64,000 nt of DNA from Bipolaris cookei (lineage: Eukaryota > Ascomycota > Dothideomycetes > Pleosporales > Pleosporaceae), in the NCBI GenBank assembly GCA_002286855.1, contig NRSV01000006.1, positions 62,001 to 126,000 of the forward strand, read 5' to 3'. Of this stretch, positions 60,017 through 64,000 are shown in pieces. The notes beneath the pieces were generated by a model, which worked only from the letters and a program-made list of their open reading frames with translations, was not told the DNA's origin and made no database searches. Numbering within the stretch: the stretch's first letter is position 1; each line of letters begins with the position of its first letter. A program made the translations under genes and the position numbers.

Positions 60017-61627
60017 ATGAGCGGCCATGGCGATCCTCGATTGCTCTACACGATTGGAGGCATCAAGGCCTACCACATCCAGCAGGGTGAGGAGAGTCCC
60101 CTGACTCCCTCTGGGCCACAGACACTGTCACTATTGATGGTGCCCACAAACTCGCCCTTCGCAGACAGCAGCGCGCGCGGTCAGAACGAAGCGGCCGAAG
60201 AAGACTTTTACCTACATCTCAATCTCCCCCCCGAGCTCGACCTCCCTCTCCCTGCGACGACGCAGATCTACCACCAGCCGCCGCGAAGCTACCTCATACC
60301 GCGGTGGGACCTGGGTCCGGACAGCCATGCCTTCACGCGCATTGAGTTTCCGCCGATCGGCAAGGGTTCCAATTCCGTCACGCAAGAAGACATTGACACC
60401 TTCGAGACTATCTTGGCGCAGTGCACAGCCTTCCTCGAGCGTGCGCAAGCGCCATCGCACGAGAAGGGCAAGGGTGATGTCAAGGCATACAACCCTCAAA
60501 ACTACAGACCTGGCGAGGGCTATGCAAGCTCTGGTGGCCAGGGTGAGGTTGTCTTGGTAGACGAGGAAAACGGCAGCATCGTAGGCGAGCTGGCCGAGGG
60601 TGCTCAAGTCCATGCTGATCCAGCAATCAAGCAAGGATCCAAGAGTAAGTCGCTCAGTGTCGTTTGCGGCGCGTTCCTCACTCATACTAACACAGATAAA
60701 GATCCCGTCGAGATTGTGGTATCTCCAGATGGCAAGCGTATTGACATCAGGCCCCTCGACGAAGAATACCTTGACATGGCTCGCCATCCCGCGTACAAGG
60801 ACTCTGGCCTAGTGCAAAACGCCGCCGCAGCATCGCGACTTGTCGTTACAGGCTCCAGCTACCTTAGCAACCTCATGGTGTCTAGTGCAGAGAACTTTAT
60901 AAACAAGACAATGCCAAACGAAAAGCCCATGGTCTTCAAGCCCGCTACTCACGAGCGCGCCCGCAAGATCAACACCTTCACCACCGGTGTTGCTGGCTAC
61001 TCAGCCAAGACTGTCGGCCAAATCACAAAGTACGCCCAAAACGCAGCAGCAGGCATGGCGGGACACAAGAAGACGCACGCCAAGAGCGTCAACCCTGACG
61101 GTACACCAAATGCAAACTACAAGCCTGGTCTACTGAACAAGAGCTTAATCGCCTTTTCAACTGTTGCCGATGGTATCTCGCATTCCGGTAGGCAGATCCT
61201 CACTAGTGGTGGTGCTGCTGCAAGTGCTGCTGTTGGACACAAGTATGGCGCAGAGGCGGGACAAATTACCAGCAATCTTGCCGGCGGTGTCAAGAATGTT
61301 GGCCTCGTATATATCGACGTCACCGGCGTCAGCAGAAAGGCTATCATCAAGTCTGTTGCCAAGGGTATGGTCGTCGGCAAGGTCAAGGACAAGAAGGGCA
61401 ACGAACAAACCGTCATGGTAGGAGGTGGCGATGGAGGTGAGGTGGATAACGACATGAAGTCACAGTATCAGTATGCGACTACCAACACAGTCGCTCCTCC
61501 CAACCAGTCCTCTACCCCTACGCCTGGCGGGCAAGTTTCCTTTGGTGGACCACCACCGAGCTACCGTACTGGTGTTGGCGAGTCGCTTGAGGGACAGCCA
61601 GCGTATTACCCGAACGAGAAGAGGTAG
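60017..61627 (+). CDS. Spartin/senescence-domain protein
   Basis: Two exons, 60017-60644 and 60696-61627, 519 aa. The proposed 51-bp intron (GTAAGT...ACTAACACAG) is a multiple of three and has no stop, so an unspliced message would still be translated with 17 extra residues. The N-terminal half (LLYTIGGIKAYHIQQGEE, LTPSGPQTLSLLMVP, RSYLIPRWDLG) is as in fungal spartin-like proteins. The C-terminal half is the Ala/Gly-rich senescence domain (VTGSSYLSNLMVSSAENFINKT, INTFTTGVAGYSAKTVGQITKYAQNAAAGMAG, SGGAAASAAVGHKYGAEAGQITSNLAGGVKNVGLVYIDVTGVSRKAIIKSVAKGMVVGKVK). Animal spartin acts on lipid droplets and in lipid transfer; the plant relatives are senescence/dehydration proteins. A role at lipid droplets or membranes here is inferred. 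ATG 59882 would add 45 residues. Confidence 0.88.
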   Translation: MSGHGDPRLLYTIGGIKAYHIQQGEESPLTPSGPQTLSLLMVPTNSPFADSSARGQNEAAEEDFYLHLNLPPELDLPLPATTQIYHQPPRSYLIPRWDLGPDSHAFTRIEFPPIGKGSNSVTQEDIDTFETILAQCTAFLERAQAPSHEKGKGDVKAYNPQNYRPGEGYASSGGQGEVVLVDEENGSIVGELAEGAQVHADPAIKQGSKSKSLSVVCGAFLTHTNTDKDPVEIVVSPDGKRIDIRPLDEEYLDMARHPAYKDSGLVQNAAAASRLVVTGSSYLSNLMVSSAENFINKTMPNEKPMVFKPATHERARKINTFTTGVAGYSAKTVGQITKYAQNAAAGMAGHKKTHAKSVNPDGTPNANYKPGLLNKSLIAFSTVADGISHSGRQILTSGGAAASAAVGHKYGAEAGQITSNLAGGVKNVGLVYIDVTGVSRKAIIKSVAKGMVVGKVKDKKGNEQTVMVGGGDGGEVDNDMKSQYQYATTNTVAPPNQSSTPTPGGQVSFGGPPPSYRTGVGESLEGQPAYYPNEKR

Positions 61628-63164
61628 GATACCCAATAGCTGGTCTATGTACACAAATTTCACGAGAAATGAGATTACGATACAGGTTATCAGCATGAAA
61701 CATAGGGTGGCATTTAATTGATATGATTATACGTTCATGTTGGCCTTTATTCCGCTTAGGTGTTATTGTAGCAATTTACATGCTTTTAGGGGGAGTGATA
61801 GTTTTTACTTATGTCAATAGCATTCACGAGTGTCAAATCAACGGTCGACCCATGCAATTGCCTGTGGATTCCCATATTCTACCTCGATATCGACCCCACT
61901 TGTGTTAGTGATATTAAGTTTTGACTTGGAGTTTTTTTGAAAAGACGTTAGCATACCGGTCAAGCCCCACACGAATGTAAATTTACAACTTTGTGAGCTT
62001 CTTTGTAGGACGTAGATAGATGTTGAAGAAATGTACAGGAGGGAGGGGGAAATGTGGTGAACTGTCTGCAAGCGAGGCTTCTGACGGTAAGATGAGGGGA
62101 AATGAGGGAGGAAGATTCATCAGTTATTTGTATTATATGTAGAGCGCGCTTTGCTTACAACGATCGCAATAGAGAGTGCATACATTACTTGCAGCCGATT
62201 AATGCTAAGTGTAACCCATGGTGAGGAGGGCACGTGTCGCTGGTTAGCTGACGATACATTGTTGTTATGCACAAACCTTAGGCTCAAACTTTAGTACACC
62301 TCCTGTTCGAAGTGACTTATCAGACAGGACAACGACAACAACAGATCGCAAATGTCCACCTGATCGCAGAAGAGATTATTGATCGTGCTATAGTAAGTGA
62401 TGACACAAGCCTCCTTGATGTGAACCATGTTGGATTGTATCACATCATCCCGGTCGGAACTTCAAACTTACGGGAATGACAGCCTGTGCCAAGATCTATT
62501 CGCACCCAGTTCTGCTGTCGTGCATATAACAACTGCCACATGTGACATCTGCTGGAACATGTATGAGTATTTGAAACAACAATTTCTATTTTGAGTCGAT
62601 TAAAAACGGTGCAAAACCATTGTAGTAACTGCACTAAAAGTAGTATAGAAATACTAGTGCATAAACGCATTTGATACAAGACAAGCTTTTGCAAACACAC
62701 GGCCAATTTGCTCTATTCGGCGTTTGAACCACCCCTTTTGTTCCACCACATGTGACAAATAACATCAGTGACATGCTCAGCGCACTGGGCTTCGAACAGG
62801 TGCTTAGCACGCATTGACTAAGCTAGTAAGCCAAGGCATCGTGACAACGCTTCTGCCTTTTGCGCAACCGCGCGCTGACGTTACAGAGGCAAACTCGCCA
62901 TGCAGTCAAGCCGCTAGGTAACAGCAAGTGTGCCATCAAAGCACAAGAGTATAGCATCAATGCTACCACTGCCAACTAGTCTGCTCAGTGCAATTTGGAG
63001 GAAGTATAGAAAGGAAGCAAGACGGCTGATGGTATGAGGAATATCCCACTACAATACCTTCACTACAATCATCAATCCAGCCTTCAGCAACTCCTCAATA
63101 CCCATTAAACAGCAAAAACAAAGCTTTTTACAACAACAATCAACCAACTACCACTACCAGCACC
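61628..63164. other. Intergenic region upstream of the cysteine-rich peptide gene
   Basis: 1.5 kb, AT-richer than the neighbouring genes, with no credible gene. The last 100 bases are A/C-rich, as in leaders of fungal secreted-protein genes. Confidence 0.5.
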
Positions 63165-63503
63165 ATGCAGTGTACGCTCCCCTGCCTCCCTCCCGCCTCC
63201 CCCCAATCTTTCCCCATCTAACATTACGCAGTCACCACCATCCTCGCCGCGACCCTCTTCGCCATCTCCACCTCTGCAGCAACACTCGCCACGCGGGCCC
63301 CCGTCGAAGTCCGCGCCGTAGGCCTCAGCCACTCGAAGCGCGCCTTTGATCTCGCCAGCGAAATCGCCACCATGGAGAAGCGAGGCCAATCTGCTGCTTG
63401 TACTATTTGCACGTTTGGATGCGGTACCGGTGGTGATCTTGAGGCGTGCGATTGCTGTGCTGAGGGGGGTGCCTGCAGGGATGATGGAAGCTGCAACATC
63501 TAA
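63165..63503 (+). CDS. Small secreted cysteine-rich protein precursor with Kex2-like sites
   Basis: Two exons, 63165-63171 (only ATG CAG T) and 63232-63503; 60-bp intron (GTACGC...CTAACATTACGCAG); 92 aa. A signal peptide (MQFTTILAATLFAISTSAA) is followed by a propeptide containing two Lys-Arg sites (LSHSKR and ATMEKR) and a C-terminal core of about 40 residues starting GQSAAC. The core has eight cysteines (CTICTFGC, ACDCC, GACRDDGSC), enough for four disulfides, and is acidic and Gly-rich. The layout (signal, pro-region ending in KR, compact Cys-rich end) is that of secreted effector-like or antimicrobial-like peptides matured by Kex2. No family is recognised with certainty, and function is unknown. 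The tiny first exon makes this gene easy to miss. Confidence 0.82.
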
Positions 63504-63982
63504 ATGGTTTTTGATGGGTCAGACTTAGAAATCTTTTAGGAGGAGGATCTTAGGATTCACATAGTTTACCATAGTGTGGTTGGTCTTGTTAAGGGAACAT
63601 TATAGGGTTTTGCTGGTCTTTGTCTCTAGAATTTCTCTTCTAGGACGAACTGTTAAAGGTCAATATAAGTCAAGTTCTCCATTGAAGCAAAAGTGAACAC
63701 TTGTGCCTGTGTGTATTTTTGTGATTATCTGTGTGGACGAATGAGCGTTCTGGTCATGTGATGCTACACTATGTCTTGGTAGTTGCGTAGACGACTATGT
63801 ATACCAGCGATTCCCTGCCACTGTAGTATTCTTTCACGCCCAAGTTAAACACCAGGTACTTACCTCACGCCCCGATTGTCGGGAGAATTACTCAGTATGT
63901 AAATGCACTTGAAATCGCTTTCATCCCCCGCCCGGGGCTAAGAAAAAGATATAACTCAAACACAATATCAACAACATATGAC
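63504..63982. other. 3' flank of the cysteine-rich peptide gene and upstream of the right edge
   Basis: 480 bp without a gene. The last ~50 bases (aaaagatataactcaaacacaatatcaacaac) look like a leader. Confidence 0.45.
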
Positions 63983-64000
63983 ATGGCTGAAAGCAGCCGA
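63983..64000 (+). CDS. Possible start of a further gene cut by the right edge
   Basis: ATG GCT GAA AGC AGC CGA (MAESSR) follows an A/C-rich leader-like stretch. Six codons are too few to judge; another ATG at 63978 is in a different frame. Confidence 0.2.

Noticed and set aside
62780..62830. tRNA-like string with GTTCGAA loop on the minus strand
   Set aside because: The T-arm-like piece has no matching acceptor stem or D and anticodon arms in the correct spacing.
1..64000. CRISPR arrays, bacterial operons, insertion sequences or rRNA
   Set aside because: None seen; the sequence is a eukaryotic nuclear segment with spliced genes.

Overview
The window looks like nuclear DNA of a filamentous ascomycete, most likely Pezizomycotina and perhaps Dothideomycetes/Pleosporales (the class is an inference). 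The reasons are short GT-AG introns (mostly 46-75 bp) with CTAAC/CTGAC-type branch sites, a Zn2Cys6 regulator, a secreted cysteine-rich peptide with Kex2 sites, long gene-free intergenic stretches and an RIP-like TpA-rich patch. All exon borders were worked out by hand from splice signals and phase and close in frame.

Left part (1-14.8 kb): the N-terminus of an MFS monocarboxylate-type transporter runs off the left edge. A decayed acetoacetate-decarboxylase-like pseudogene follows (about 2.7-3.6 kb), then an Sfp1-type C2H2 regulator (6.4-8.3 kb). Its upstream 6.5 kb has no convincing gene but several pyrimidine-rich tandem arrays.

Centre (14.8-36.7 kb): the key locus is a galactosaminogalactan (GAG) exopolysaccharide cluster. 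It holds a 3,058-residue membrane glycosyltransferase (gtb3-like, minus strand) divergent from an Agd3-type deacetylase, then an Ega3-type GH114 hydrolase and a Uge3-type UDP-sugar 4-epimerase, all plus strand. Known GAG biology assigns these to sugar-nucleotide supply (uge3), polymerisation and export (gtb3), partial deacetylation (agd3) and cleavage (ega3). The fifth gene of the Aspergillus cluster, sph3, was not found; its expected place between ega3 and uge3 is a 4.9-kb ORF-poor gap. A Zn2Cys6 transcription factor follows at 38.0-40.3 kb.

Right part (41-64 kb): mostly housekeeping genes. They are Ran GTPase, proteasome chaperone Nas2 (PSMD9), a DH-domain RhoGEF, an Rtc3/SBDS-like small protein, a conserved protein of unknown function with a GC-AG intron, a very large UPF1-like helicase fused to three CbxX-type AAA+ domains (2,349 aa), and a spartin/senescence-domain protein. 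A 92-residue secreted cysteine-rich peptide precursor with two Kex2-like sites lies at 63.2-63.5 kb, and a possible new start codon sits at the right edge.
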